The notes: a model not told the origin generated them from the sequence alone. A stretch of 64,000 nt of DNA from Aristolochia californica (GCA_029961685.1 JARWKL010000008.1:25555119-25619118); one strand, 5' to 3'. Counted from the stretch's first letter, positions 25,981 through 39,852 are shown. Made by a program: numbers and translations.

Positions 25981-28344
25981 AAAATGAAAATTTTAGAGTT
26001 TAACTATGCAAAAAATTGAAAACTATAATAAATGTAAGTGAAGAAAATTCTTTCACGCACAAAAAATGAACACCAAAGTTTTGTTATCCATGTTTGGGAA
26101 ATTCCACTAGTACAACCCCTAATATCTTGGTGGAATTTTATAAGAAAGAGATTTCTAATTGATTCTAACATGTTTTAAATGTGGATATGCATGCATGGCA
26201 CATGTTGAAGATAAAAATGACCTAATGATCCAAAAACTTTAAGGAGTAGGAAAAATTAAATTCTCAAGTTAACGTGAGGTGGGATACCAAAGCCAATTTT
26301 GATAAACAACCCACTTTTTGCCGATTTAAAAAAATGGACGTAACTATCATAGATTATTGTAAATGCTTTGATCGATTAATGAAGTGTAAAAACTATATTA
26401 TTTTGTTAGAAATGACTTATGGTTTGGGAGTCAATACTCAGTTAAAAATGTCTCGCCCCCCTTTTTCAATGATTTCAAAACCTAATATATAAAAAACTAA
26501 AAGAGTTTAAAATCCTTAAAAATCACAGATAGTTTTTGAAATTATCTCTCTCAGCATTTGTGCATTTTCATTTTGGATGTTCAATTTTTTTTTCAAATCC
26601 AAACTTGAGTTTTCACTCTCCCTTTTTTCTCGTAAACAAAAAGATAAGGCAAATAGATCACAAGAAAATGAAAATTTTAGAGTTTATGTATGCAAAAAAT
26701 TGAAAACTATAATAAATGTAAGTGAAGAAAATTATTTCACGCACTAAAAATGAACAACAAGTTTTGGTATCCATGTTTGGGAAATTCCACCAATACAACC
26801 CCTAATAGCTTGGTGGAATTTTAGAAGAAAGAGATTTCGAATTGATCCTAAGATGTTTTAAATATGGATATGCATGCCTAGAACATGTTGAAGATGCAAA
26901 TGACCTAATGATCCAAAAATTTCAAGGAGATCCAAAAATTAAATTCTCAAGTTAATGTCCAGTGGGATATTTACCAGAGCCAAACCTAAACCCACTTTTT
27001 GCCTATTTAATAAAAGCTGACATAACAATCATAGATCATTGTAATACTTTTGATCAATTAATGATTTCTAACGGCTATAATTTTTCTTAGAAATGACTTA
27101 TAGTTTAGGAGTCAACACTCAATTAAAAATGACTCACCCCTCCTTTTCTGATGATTACAAAACTTAATATGTAAAAAACTAAAAGAGTTTACAATCCCTA
27201 AAAGTCACAGATTCTTTTTGGAATTATCTCTCTCTGAATTTTGTGCATTTGTATTTTTTATGTTAAATTTTTTTACAAATCCAAACTTGAGTTTCCACTC
27301 ACCCTTTTTTCTCGTAAAGAAAAAGATAATGCAAATAGATCAAAACGAAATGAAAATTTTAGAGTTTATGTAAGCAAGAAATTAAAAACTATAATAAATG
27401 TAAGTGAAGAAAATTTTTTGACCTACTAAAAATGAACACCAAAGTTTTTTTATCCATGTTGGGAAAATTCCACTAGAACAACCATAATTGCTTGGAGTTT
27501 GATAAGAAAAAGAATTCTAAATAATCCTTACATGTTTTAAAAATGGATATGCATGCCTGAAACATTTTGAAGGTGCAAATGACCTAATCAGCCAAAAATT
27601 TCAAGGAGTAGAAAAAATTAATTTCTCAAGTTAACGTGCGGTGGGTTATTCAACCGAGCTAAACAACCCACTTTTTACACATTTAAAAAAATCTGAGCTA
27701 ACAATCATAGATCATTGTAAATGTTTTGATCGATTAATGATGCATAACGGATATAATTTTTTTTAGAAATGACTTATGGTTTGGGAGTCAACACTCAATT
27801 AAAAATGCCTCACCTCCCCTTTTCCGATGATTACAAAACCTAATATATAAAAAACTAAAAGAGTTTGCAATCCCTAAAAATCGTAGATACTTTTAGAATT
27901 ATCTCACTCATCCTTTGTGCATTTGCATTTTGGTTGTTCAATTTCTATTCAAATCCAAACTGGATTTTTCACTCTCCCTTTTTTCTCGTAAACAAAAAGA
28001 AAAAGCAAATAGATCTCAACAAAATCTTGGTGGTATTTTATAAGAAAGAGATTTCTAATTGATCCTAATATGTTTTAAATATAGATATGCATGCTTGAAA
28101 CATGTTGAAGATGCAAATGACCTATTGAACCAAAAAATTCAAGGAGTCAAAAAAATTAAATTCTCAAGTTAACGTGCGGTGGGATATTTACCAGAGTCAA
28201 ACAACCCACTTTTTACCTATTTACAAAAAGCAGACCTAATAATCAAAGATCATCCGAAAGCTTTTAATCGATTAATGATGTGTAACAACTATTATTTTTG
28301 TTAGAAATGACTTATGGTAAGGGAGTCAACACTCATTCAAAAAT

Positions 28345-28384
28345 CCCCCCCCCCTCCCCCCCCCCCCCCCCCCCCCCCCCCCCC
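28345..28384 (+). repeat. Long C tract (10 C, T, 29 C)
   Basis: This is the longest C-rich tract in the window, at the normal C-rich position of its unit. Read as protein it would encode a proline run in a small open frame. That is an effect of the homopolymer and not evidence of a gene. Confidence 0.9.
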
Positions 28385-31300
28385 ACCAAAGAGTTTTCAA
28401 TCCCTTAAAATTACAGATACATTTCGAATTATCTCTTTCTGCATTTGTCCATTTCCATTTTGGATGTTCAATTTTTTTTCAAATCCAAACTTGAGTTTTC
28501 ACTCTCCCTTTTTTCTCGTAAACAAAGAGATAAGGCAAAGGGATCACAAAAAAATGAAAATTGTAGTGTAAGAAAAAAATTGAAAACTATTATAAATGTA
28601 AGTCAATAATTTTTTTCCCCCACTAAAAATGACCACCAAAGTTTGGATATCCATGTTTGGGAAATTCCACTATTACAACCCCTAATATCTTGGAATTTTA
28701 TAAGAAATAGATTTCTTATTGATCCTAACATGTTTTAAATATGGATATGCATACCTGAAACATATTGAAGATGCAAATGACCAAATGATCCCAAAATTTC
28801 AATGAGTAGAAAAAAATTAAATTCTCAAGTTAATGTGCAAAATATTTAGCCAAACAACCCATTTTTTGCCCATTTACTAAAAGCTAACCTAACAATCATA
28901 GATAATCGTACAAGGTTTTGATCGATTAATGATGCGTAACGGCTATAATTTATGTTAGAATTGACTTATGGTTTGAGGGTCAACACTAAATTTAAATCCC
29001 TCACCCCCGTTTTCCGTTGATTACAAAACCTAATATATAAAAAACTAATAGCATTTACAATCCCTAAAAATCACATATACATTTTGGATCTATCTTTCTC
29101 TACATTTGTGCATTTCCATTTTGGACATTCAATTTATTTTCCAATCCAAACTTGAGTTTTCACTCTCCCTTTTTTCTCGTAAACGAAAAGATAAGGCAAA
29201 TAGATCACAACAAAATCAAAATCTTAGAATTTATGTATGCAAATAATTGAAAACTATAATAAATGTAAGTGAAGAAAATGTTTTCATGCACTAAAAATGA
29301 ACATCAAAGTTTTGTTATCCAAGTTTGGGAAATTCCACTAGTACAACCCCTAGTAGCTAGGAATTTGATAAGAAAGAGATTTCTGATTGATCCTAACATG
29401 TTTTAAATATGGAAATACATGCCTGAAACTTGTTGAAGATGCAAATGACCTAAATATTCAAAAATTTCAAGGAGAAGAAAAAATTAAATTCTGCAGTTAA
29501 CGTGCGGTGGGATATTCAACCGAGCCAAACATCCCACTTTTTGCGCATTTACAAAAAGATGACCTAACAATCATAGATCATCATAAACATTTTGATCGAG
29601 TAATGATGCGTAACAGCTCTAAGTTTTGTTAGAAATGACTTATGGTTTGGGAGTCAATACTTAGTTAAAAATGCCTCACCCCCCCTTTTCCGATTTTTGC
29701 AAAACCTAATATATAAAAAAACTGAAAGAGTTTATAATCCCAAAAAATTGTAGATACTTTTTGAAATTATCTCTATCTGCATTTGTACATTTGCATTACA
29801 ATTTTTTTTCAAATCCAAACATGAGTTTTCACTCTCCCTTTTTTCGTAAAAAAAAAGAAAGATAAGCCAAATAGATCACAACAAAATGAAAATTTTTAAG
29901 TTTATGTAAACAAAAAATTGAAAAATATAATAAATGTAAGTGAAGAAAATTATTTCCCGCCTAAAAATGACCACCAAAGTTTTTTTATCCATGTTAGGGA
30001 AATTCCACTATTACGACACCTAATAGCTTGGTAGAATTTTATAAGAAAGAGATTTCTAATTGATCCTAACATGTTTTAAATGTGGATATGCTTGCCTGAT
30101 ACATGTTGAAGATGCAAATGACCTAATGATCAAAAAATTTCGGGTAGAAAAAATTAAATTCTCAAGTTAATGTGCGAAGGGAAATTTACCAGAGCCAAAC
30201 AACCAACTTTTTGCCTATTTACTAAAAGTGGACCTAACAATCATAGATCATCGTAAAGGTTTTGATCGATAAAAGATGCATAACAGCTATAATTTTTTTT
30301 AGAAATGGCTTATGGTTTGGGAGACAACACTTAGTTAAAAATGCCACACCCCCCCCTTTTTTTGTGATTGCAAAACCTATTATACAAAAAACTAATAGAG
30401 TTTACAATCCCTAAAAATCGCAAATACTTTTTCGAATTTTATCATTCAGCATTTGTACATTTGCATTTTGGATGTTCAATTTTTTTTCCAATCCACACTT
30501 GATTTTTCACTCTCCCATTTTTCTCGTAAACGAAAAGATAAGGCAAATAGATCACAAAAAAATGAAAATTTTAGAGTTTAAGTATGCAAAAAATTTGAAA
30601 ATTATAATAAATGTAAGTGAAAAAGATTACTTCACGCACTAATAATCAACACCAAACTTTTGTGATCCGTGTTAGGGAAATTCCACTAGTTCAACCCTAA
30701 TAACTTTGTGGAATTTTATAAGAAAGAGATTTTTAATTGATCCTAACATGTTTTTAAAATGTATATGCTTGCCTGAAAAATGTTCAAAATGCAAATTACC
30801 TAATGATACAAAAATTCCAAGGAGTAGAAAAAATTAAATTCTCAAGTTAACATGCGGTGGGATATTTACCAAAGCCAAACACCCCACTTTTTGCCTATTT
30901 ACAAAAAATGGACCTAACAATCATAGATCATCGTAAAGCTTTTGATTGATTAATGATCTGTAACGGCTATAATGTTTTTTAGAAATGACTTATGGTTTGG
31001 GAGTCAACACTCAGTTAAAAAAGCCTCGCCATCCCTTTTTTGATGATTGCAAAACCTAATATATAAAAAACTAAAAGTGTTTATAATCCCTAAAAATCAC
31101 AGATTCTTTTTGGAATTATCTCTCTCTACATTTGTGCATTTGCATTTTGGTTGTTCAATTTTTTTTAAATCCAAACTTGAGTTTTTACTGTCCCTTTTTT
31201 CTTGTAAACAAAAAGATAAGGCAAATAGATCGGAACAAAATGAAAATTTTAGAGTTTATGTATGCAAAAAGTTGAAAACTATAATAAATGTAAGTGAAGA

Positions 31301-33067
31301 AAAAAATTTCATGCACAAAAAATGAACACCAAACTTTTGTTATCCAAGTTTTAGAATTTCCACTAGTACAACCTCTAATAGCATGGAATTTTATAAGAAA
31401 GAGATTTTTAATTGATCCTAACAAGTTTTAAATATGGATATGATTGCCTAAAACATGTTGAAGAAGCAAATGACCTAATGAACCAAAAATTTCGAGTAGA
31501 AAAAATTAAATTCTCAAGTTAACGTGCGGTAGCATATTCAACCGAGCCAAACAACCCGCTTTTTACGCATTTACAAAAATCAGACCTAACAATCATAGAT
31601 CATCGTAAACGTTATGATCAATTAATGGAGCATAACAACTATAATTTTTGTTAGAAATGACTAATGGTTTGGGAGTCCACACTCAGTTAAGAATGCCTCC
31701 CACCCCTTTTTTCTGATGATTGCAAAACCTAATATATTAAAAAATAAAAGAGTTTACAATCCCTAAAAATCACATATACTTTTAGGAATTATCTCTCTCT
31801 GCATTTTTGCATTTGCATTTTTGTTGTTCAATTTTTTTTCAAATCCAAACTTGATTTTCACTCTCCCTTTTTTCTCATAAACAAAAATATTTGGCAAATA
31901 AATCACAACAAAATAAAAATTTTAGAGTTAATGTATACAAAAAATTGAAAACTATAATAAATGTAAGTGAAGAAAATTATTTCACGCACTGAAAATGAAC
32001 AACAAAGTTTTGTGATCCATGTTTGGAAAATTCCACCAAAACAACCCCTAATAGCTTCGTAGAATTTTATAAGAAAGAGATTTATAATTGATCCTAACAT
32101 GTTTTAAATTTGGATATGCACGCCTGAAACATGTTGAAGATGCAAATGACTTAATGATCCAAAAATTTCAAGGAGTAGAAAAAATAAAATTCTCAAGTTA
32201 ACGTGTGGTGGGATATTTTCCAGAGCCAAATAACCAACTTTTTGCCTATTTACAAACAGCGGACCTAACAATCATAGATCATCGTAAAGTTTTTGATCGA
32301 TTAATGATTTGTAACAGCTTAAATTTTTGTTAGAAATCACTTATGATTTGGGAGTCAAAACTCTTTGAAAAATGCCTCGCCCCCCCTTTTCCGATGATTG
32401 CAAAACATAATATATAATAAACTAAAAAAGTCTACAATCCTTAATAATCACAGATACTTTTTGGAATTACCTCTCTCATCATTTGTGCATTTCCATTTTG
32501 GATGTTCAATTTTGTTTCAAATCCAAATTTGAGTTTTCACTCTCCCATTTTTCTCGTAATAAGAAAGATAAGATAAATAGATCATACCAAAATAAAAATT
32601 TAGAGTTTATGTATGAGAAAAATTGAAAACTATAGTAAAAGTAAGTGAAGAAAATTTTTTCACGCACTAAAAATGAACACCAAAGTTTTTGTTATCCATG
32701 TTAGGGAAATTTCACTAGCACAATACGTAATAGCTATGAATTTTATAAGAAGGAGATTTCAAATTGATCCTAACATGTCTTAAATATGGATATGCATGCC
32801 TGAAACATGTTGAAGATGAAAATGACCTAATGACCAAAAAATTTCAAAGAGTAGAAACAATTAAATTCACATGTTAACATGTAGTGGGATATTCCCCCGA
32901 GCCAAACAACCCACTTTTTCCTATTTAAAAAAACAAACCTAACAATCATAGATCATTGTAAACGTTTGGATCAGTTAATGATGCCTACCGGCTATTATTT
33001 TTTGTTAGAAATGATTTGTCATTTGGGAGTCAACACAAAGCTAAAACTGCCACCCCCTTCCCCCTTC

Positions 33068-33068
<1 letters not shown>

Positions 33069-33102
<34 letters not shown>
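33069..33102 (+). repeat. Poly-C run of 34
   Basis: Uninterrupted C run in the unit anchored at 32887, preceded by further C-rich sequence CACCCCCTTCCCCCTTCA. Confidence 0.9.
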
Positions 33103-34459
33103 ACTTTTCCGATGATTGTAAAACATAATATATAAAAAACTAAAAGAGTTTAAAATCGCTAAAAATTCCATAGACTTTTTGGAATTATCTCTCTCTGCAT
33201 TTGTGCATTTGCATTTTGGATGTTCAATTTTTTTTCAAATCCAAACTTGAGTTTTCACTCTCCCTTTTTTCTCGTAAACAAAAAGATAAGGCAAATAGAT
33301 CACAACAAAATGAAATTTTTAGAGTTTATGCATGCAAAAATTTGAAAACTACAATAAATGTAAGTGAAAAAAATTATTTCACGCACTAAAAATGAACACC
33401 AAAGTTTTGTTATCCATGATTGGGAAATTCCATTGGTACAACCCTTAAAAGCCTGGAGGAATTTTATAAAAAAAAGATTTCTAATTGATCCTAACATGTT
33501 TTAAATATGGATATGCTTGCCTGAAACATGTTGAAGATGCAAATGACCTAATGATCCAAAATTTTCATGGAGTAGAAAAAATTAAATTCTCAATTTTACG
33601 TGCGGTGGGATATGTACCAGAGCCAAACAACCCACTTTTTTCCTTTTAAAAAAAAATGGACCTAACAATCATAGATCATCGTAAATGTTTTGATCGATTA
33701 ATTATGTGTAACAACTATAATTTTTGTTAGAAATGACTTATGGTTTGGGAGTTAACACTCAGTTAAAAATGCCTCGCCCCCTGTTCTGATGATTGCAAAA
33801 CCTAATATATAAAAAACTAAAGGAGTTTACAATCCTTAAAAATCATTGATACTTTTTGGAATTATCTGTCTCTGCATTTGTGCATTTCCATTTTGGATGT
33901 TCAATTTTTTTTTTTAAATACAAACTTGAGTTTTCACTCTCCCATTTTTCACAAACACGAAAAGATCAGGCAAATAGATCACAACAAAATGAAAATTTTA
34001 GAGTTTATGTATGCAAAAAATCGAAGACTATAATAAAACTAAGTGAAGAAAATAATTTCACGCACAAAAAATGAACTCCAAAGTTTTTTTATCCATGTTG
34101 GGGATATTCCACTAGTATAACCCCTAATAACTTGGTGGAATTTTATATGAAAGAGATTTCTAATTGATCCTAAAGTGTTTTAAATATGGAAATGCATGTC
34201 TTAAACATGTTGAAGATCCAAATGACCTATTGACCAAAAATTTCAAAGAGTAGAAAAAGTTAAATTCACATATTAACGTGCAATGGAATATTCACCCGAG
34301 CCAGACAACCCACTTTTTTCCCATTTACAAAAATCAAACCTTACAATCATTGATCATCGTAAACATTTTGATAGGTTAATGATGCCTAACGGCTATAATT
34401 TTTGTTAGAATTGACTTGTGGTTTGGGAGTCAACACAAAGTAAAAAATATTAAGCGCCC

Positions 34460-34460
<1 letters not shown>

Positions 34461-34491
<31 letters not shown>
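34461..34491 (+). repeat. Poly-C run of 31
   Basis: Uninterrupted C run in the unit anchored at 34285, the dimer partner of the unit carrying the 34-base run. Confidence 0.9.
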
Positions 34492-34496
<5 letters not shown>

Positions 34497-35159
34497 CTGA
34501 TGATTGGAAAACATAATATATAAAATACTAAAAAAGTTTAAAATCTCTTAAAATCACATATACATTTTGGAATTATCTCTCTCTGCATTTGTGCATTTGT
34601 ATTTTGGATGTTCAATTTTTTTTCAAATCCAAACTTGAGTTTTCACTCTCCCTTTTTTCTCGTAAACAAAAAAGATAAGGCAAATACATCACAACAAAAT
34701 GAAAAATTTAGAGTTTGTGTGTGCAAAATTTTGAAAACTATGATAAATTTAAGTGAAGAAAATTATTTCACGCACTAAAAACGAACACCAAAGTTTTGTT
34801 ATCCATGATTGGGAAATTCCTCTAGTACAACCCTTAATAGCTTGGAGTAATTTTATAAGAAAGAGATTTCTAATTGATCCTAACATGTTTTAAATATGGA
34901 TATGTATGCATGAAACATTTTGAAGATGCAAATGACCTAATGATCCAAAAATTTTGAGTAAGAAAAATTAAATTCTCAAGTTAACATGTAGTGGGATATT
35001 TACCAGAACCAAACAACCCAATTTTTGGCTATTTAAAAAAAGTGGACCTAACAATTATAGATCATCGTAAAGGTTTTGATCGATTAATGATGCACAACCG
35101 CTATAATTTTTGTTAGAAATGACTTATGGTTTGGGAGTCAGCACACAGATAAAACTGCC

Positions 35160-35160
<1 letters not shown>

Positions 35161-35190
<30 letters not shown>
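35161..35190 (+). repeat. Poly-C run of 30
   Basis: Uninterrupted C run in the unit anchored at 34994, followed by TCCTCCTCCCC and the usual TTTTCTGATGATTG. Confidence 0.9.
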
Positions 35191-35193
<3 letters not shown>

Positions 35194-36685
35194 TCCTCCC
35201 CTTTTCTGATGATTGAAAAACCTAATATATTTAAAACTAAAAGAGTTTACAATCCCTAAAAATCGCATATACTTTTTGGAATTATCTCTCTCTGCATTTG
35301 CTTATTTGCATTTTGGATGTTCAATTTTTTTTCATATCAAAACTTGAGTTTGCTCTCTCCCTTTTTTTCTCGTAAACAAAAATATAAGGCAAATAGATCA
35401 CAACAAAATAAAAATTTTAGAGTTTATGTATGCAAAAAATTAAAACTATAATAAATATAAGTGAAGAAAATTATTTCGCGCACTAAAAATGAACAACAAA
35501 GTTTTGTGATCCATGTTTGGGAAATTCCACTCATACAACCCCTAATAGCTTGGTGGAATTTTATAAGAAAGCAATTTCTAATTGATCCTAACATGTTTAA
35601 ATTTGGAAATGCACGCCGGAAACATGTTGAAGATGCAAATAACCTAATGATCCAAAAATTTCAAGGAGTAGAAAAAAATTAAATTCTTAAGTTAACGTGC
35701 GGTGGGATATTTACCAGAGCCCAACAACCCACTTTTTGGTTATTTACAAAAAGTTGACGTAACAATCATAGATCATCGTAAAGGTTTTGATCGATTAATG
35801 ATGTGTAATGGCTATAATGTTTGTTAGAAATGACTTATGGTTTGGGAGTCAAAACTCAGTTAAAAATGCCTCGCCCCCCTTTTCGATGATTGCAAAACCT
35901 AATATATAAAAAACTAAAAGAGTTTGCAATCCCTAAAAATCACAGATTGTTTTTTGGAAATATCTCTCTATGCATTTTTGCATTTGCATTTTGGAAGTTC
36001 AATTTTTTCAATTTTTTTTCAAATCCAAAATTGAGTTTTCACTCTCCCTTTTTTCTCGTAAACGAAAAGATAAAGCAAATAGATCACAAGAAAATGAAAA
36101 TTCTAGAGTTTATGTATGCAAAAAATTGAAAACTATAATAAATGTAAGTGAAGAAAATTATTTCACGCACTAAAAATGAACACCAGAGTTTTGTTGTCCA
36201 TGTTTGGCAAATTCCACTAGTACAACACCTAATAGTTTGGTGGAATTTTATAAGAAAGAGATTTGTAATTGATCCTAACATGTTTTAAATATGGATATGC
36301 ATGCTTGAAACATATTGATGATCCAAAAGAACTAATGAAAAGCTGATGTAACAATCATAGATCAATGTAAAGGTTGATCGATTAATGATGTGTAACGGCT
36401 TTCATTTTTGTTAGAAATGACTTATGGTTTGGGAGTCAACATTCAGCTAAAAATGCCTCGTCCCCCCTTGTTCGATGATTGAAAAACCTAATACATAAAA
36501 AACTAAAAGCGTTTATAATCCCTAAAAATCACAGATTCTTTTTGGAATTATCTCTCACTGCATTTGTGCATTTGCATTTTGGATGTTCCATTTTTTTTCA
36601 AATCCAAACTTGAGTTTTCACTATCCCTTTTTTCTCGTAAACAAAAAGATAACGCAAATAGGTCACAAAAAAATAAAAATTTTAG

Positions 36686-36701
36686 ATGTAAGTGAAGAAA
36701 A
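36686..36701 (+). repeat. Short templated duplication in a B unit
   Basis: ATGTAAGTGAAGAAAA occurs here out of place between TTTTAG and TTTTAGAGTT. It occurs again about 57 bp downstream at its normal place (about 36743-36758). This fits template switching or slippage during repair or replication. Confidence 0.7.
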
Positions 36702-38341
36702 TTTTAGAGTTTATTTATGCAATAAATGGAGAACTATAATAAATGTAAGTGAAGAAAAAATTTTCACGCACTCAAAATTAACACCAAAGTTTTGTTATCC
36801 ATGTTTGGGAAATTCAACTACTACAACACCTAATAGCTAGGAATTTGGTAAGATAGAGATTTCTAATTGATCCTAGCAAGTTTTAAATATGGATATTCAT
36901 GCCTGAAACATGTTGAAGAGGTGAATGACCTAATGATCCAAAAAATTCAAGGAGTAGAAAAAATTAAATTCTCAAGTAAACATGCGGTGGGATATTTAAC
37001 CGAGCCAAACAACCCACTTTTTTCCCATTTACAAAAAGATGACCTAACAATAATAGATCATCATAAATGTTTTGATGAATTAATGATGCGTAACAGCAAT
37101 AATTTTTGTTAGAAATGACCTATGGTTTGGGAGTCAACACTCAATTAAAAATGCATCGTTGCTCCTTATCCGATGATTGCAAAACCTAATATATAAAAAA
37201 CTAAAAGATTTTACAAACCTTAAAAATCACAGATACTTTTTGGAATGATCTCTCTCTGCATTTGTGCATTTTCATTCTGAATGTTCAACTTTTTTTCAAA
37301 TCCAAAGTTGATTTTTCACTCTCCCTTTTTTCTCGTAAACAAAAAGAAAAGGCAAATAGATCACAAAAAAATGAAAATTTTAGAGTTTATATATGCAAAA
37401 AATTGAAAACTATAATAAATGTAAGTGAATAAAATTATTTCACGCACTTTAAATGAACACCAATGTTTTGTTGTCCATGTTTGGGAATATCCAGTAGTAC
37501 AACCCCCGATAGCTTGGTGGAATTTTATAAGAAAGAGATTTATAATTGATCCTAACATATTTTAAATATGGATATGCATGCCTGAAACATGTTGAAGATG
37601 CAAATGACCTAATGATCAAAAAATTTCAAGGAGTAGAAAAAATTAAATTCACAAGTTAACGTGTGGTGGGATATTTACCAGAGCCAAACAACCCACATTT
37701 TGCCTATTTACAAAAAGCTGACGTAACAATCATAGATCATCATAAAGGTTTTGATCGATTAATGATGTGTAATGGCTATAATTTTGGCTATAAATGACTT
37801 ATGGTCTGGGAGTCAACACTTAGTTTAAATCCCTCGCCCCCCTTTTCCTTTGATTGCAAAACCCAATATATAAAAAAATAATAGAGTTTACAATCCCTGA
37901 AAATCATAGAATCATTTTGGAATTATCTTTTTCTGAATTGGTGCATTTCCATTTGAGATGTTCTATTTATTTTCCAATCCAAACTTAAGATTTCACTCTC
38001 TCTTTTTTCTCGTAAACAAAAAGATTAGGCAAAAAGATCAAAACAAAATGAAAAATGAAGAGTTTATGTATGCAAAAAATTGAAAACAATAATAAATGTA
38101 ATTGAAGAAAATTTTTTCACTCACTAAAAATAAACACCAAAGATTTGTTATTCATGTTTTGGAAATTCGATTAGTACAACCCATAATAGCTTGAAATTTG
38201 ATAAGAAAGAGATTTGTAATTGTTCCTAACATGCTTTGAATATGGATATGTATGCCTGAAACATGTTGAAGATGCAAATGACCTAATGATCCAAAAATTT
38301 CAAGGAGAAAAAAAGTTAAATTCTCAAGTTAACATGCGGTG

Positions 38342-38608
38342 GGATATTCAACCAAGCCAGACAACCAACTTTTTGTGCATTTATAAAAAGCTGACCTAAC
38401 AATTATAGATAATCGTAAAGGTTTTGATCATTTAATGTTGCGTAATGGCCATAATTTTTGGTAGAACTAACTTATGGTTTGAGAGTCAACACTCAGTTTA
38501 AATCCCTTGCCCCCCTTTTCTGTTGATTGCAAAACCTAATATATAAAAAACTAATAGAGTTTACTCTCCCTAAAAACCACAGATCCTTTTTGGAATTAAC
38601 ATGCAGTG
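38342..38608 (+). repeat. Truncated 267-bp unit (type f)
   Basis: Same structure and joint as the other f units: CTTTTTGGAATTA is followed by ACATGCAGTGGGATATT. The following unit is interrupted 31 bp later by the composite retroelement. Confidence 0.9.
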
Positions 38609-38639
38609 GGATATTTACCAGAGCTAAATAACCCACTTT

Positions 38640-38878
38640 GAGAGTTATTCTTCTTGAGTTTTTGAAGGAACTTTTTGAACTTATCAGGGATTTTTCCTTG
38701 TGGAGTTCAAATCGACTTATCAAACGGATTTTCATCCCCGTTTGTGGCATCTTCACTATACCAAGGTTCTTCCTTTGCTAAAAAATGGGTCGCATTTTCC
38801 TTCCAAACTTGAAAGGTCTTGGGGATGATTACCCGATTTGGTATCGGGTTTCGTCACAGGTTGACATGGTTGGTATCA
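38640..38878 (+). repeat. Truncated, inverted partial LTR
   Basis: This segment is the reverse-complement match of 40339 to about 40575. Shared landmarks are TTATTCTTCTTGAGTT, AACTTATCAGG, AAAGGTCTTGGGGA, GATTTGGTATCGGGTTTC and the end GGTATCA. It contains only the last third or so of the LTR. Its CA end at 38878 is followed by TATCCTCAACTT with no primer-binding site. Many substitutions separate the two copies, so they did not arise in a recent single insertion without later decay. Confidence 0.85.
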
Positions 38879-38939
38879 TATCCTCAACTTCCCTTTGGTA
38901 CAACTTGTTCCTCCTTGGGTTGATCAGAACAAATGATGG

Positions 38940-39191
38940 TTACCTCCGTTGTGTTTCCTTTTTTTCCCTTTCTAACTCCTCCCTCATCATCCGTTTCATC
39001 TGCCCCACTAATACTTGCATTGGCAGATTCAGAACACCAGATGATGGAATCTCTTGATCATGCGACATGATTAAAAATCTGCAAACAAGGTTAGAATAAC
39101 ATGCAACAGAGAACGGGTCTAGTACTTTTTTTTTGTACTTTGAGCATTGTTGACTCACTGAGTCTACCCGGTCTGAGTTGACCCGGTCCAA
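38940..39191 (-). pseudogene. Possible remnant of a retroelement coding region
   Basis: A minus-strand open frame of 83 codons in the element interior. From an internal Met it has a short polar stretch and then a charged helical run (QMKRMMREELEREKKETQ), the style of a gag-like N-terminal region. No zinc knuckle, protease or polymerase motif is present and the frame is short. It could equally be chance. Neighbouring sequence 39150-39215 has repeated GTTGAC-CGGT motifs that look non-coding. Confidence 0.2.
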
Positions 39192-39215
39192 GTTGGCCTG
39201 GGTTGACTCGGTTCA
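39150..39215 (+). repeat. Short degenerate repeats of GTTGACYCGGT
   Basis: Three or four imperfect copies of GTTGACTCGGT or GTTGACCCGGT occur close together within the retroelement interior. The function is unknown, and the low complexity suggests local slippage. Confidence 0.5.
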
Positions 39216-39688
39216 CTCCGCTTGGTCTGGCACAAAACTCAGCTCATGAGTTGAAGAAGTGCGACCCGGAGCTGATAAAAAATTTCCTAACTTAGGAAAA
39301 AATTTAATCAGGGAACAACGTCATCTTCAACCTTCCTCCTTCTGCCGAATCCCGAATAGTACTGCATCGGTAAGTTCAAGAATTCTGTCAACAACTGATC
39401 TTTCCCTTACAGCACCAAAAATTGAGGGTGATGATTATTCTTTCTCATGGCACCGAACATAGCGGTATTTTCCCTCACAACACCGAACAGAGCAGTATTC
39501 TCCCTCACGGCTCTGAACAGAGCAGAAGACAAGATGGTCTTTGTCTTCCTCACGGCATAATCTAGTGGTTCTCCAATGATAAAGGAACGTCTGATTTGCT
39601 TCTCGAAAGCTCGGTGATAATCCGACGGGATCAGAGGTCGTCGTCTTCATCGGCACATTTTGTTTTCATCTTCTTCTTCAGCAATGGT

Positions 39689-39730
39689 GCAACATGAATA
39701 TTAAAGACAGACAACGGGCCAATTCCAACA
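39689..39730 (-). repeat. Truncated 3' LTR of the TRIM
   Basis: 42 bp matching the first half of the 83-bp LTR, with TGTTGGAATTGGCCCG at its start and CATGTTGC at its end. The sequence then continues as ACCATTGCTGAAG, unrelated to the LTR's second half. Confidence 0.75.
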
Positions 39731-39740
39731 CCCCCCACAC
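39731..39740 (-). other. TRIM polypurine tract
   Basis: GTGTGGGGGG on the minus strand abuts the start of the second LTR copy, as required for plus-strand priming. Confidence 0.7.
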
Positions 39741-39837
39741 GTGCGACACCCACAACCGGGGCATCCCCACAACACGGGGGATCAAATTTGTCAACACAAA
39801 TATTGGGGACAGTGGGATTCAATCACACGACCGACCC

Positions 39838-39849
39838 GCTCTGATACCA
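39838..39849 (-). other. TRIM primer-binding site
   Basis: TGGTATCAGAGC on the minus strand, complementary to the 3' end of plant initiator tRNA-Met, lies 3 bp after the LTR end. Confidence 0.85.
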
Positions 39850-39852
39850 TAT

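Larger units (their letters stand above)
32887..35704 (+). repeat. Dimeric higher-order repeat, two copies of about 1.4 kb
   Basis: Units alternate in two forms. The units anchored at 32887 and 34285 share the CCCGAGCCA anchor continuation, GATGCCTA in place of GATGTGTA, CAACACAAAG in place of CAACACTCAG, and a pure C run of 31-34. Both are preceded by AAATTCACAT instead of AAATTCTCAAG. The units at 33608 and 34994 have the ordinary form. The period is 1398 then 1420 bp. Confidence 0.75.
25976..38639 (+). repeat. Satellite array B, second segment
   Basis: The array resumes mid-unit after the retroelement. Anchors lie at about 26282, 26965, 27644, 28182, 28840, 29509, 30180, 30859, 31532, 32211, 32887, 33608, 34285, 34994, 35705, 36989, 37669, 38342 and 38609. 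From about 27.2 kb most units change to CTCTCTCTGCATTTGTGCATTTGC and many lose GTGGA in the TTGGTGGAATTTT motif, so a second B subtype begins here. The unit at 27644-28181 is short (538 bp, deletion joint near 28023). The 35705-36988 interval is two units fused near 36338 without an anchor. No gene is visible. Confidence 0.96.

Noticed and set aside
28314..28571. Proline-rich open frame
   Set aside because: The proline run is the translated C homopolymer of the satellite. The rest is the usual monomer reading.
38785..39057. Plus-strand open frame crossing the inverted LTR fragment
   Set aside because: It starts inside the LTR fragment and crosses the rearrangement joint at 38878, so it cannot be an ancestral gene.
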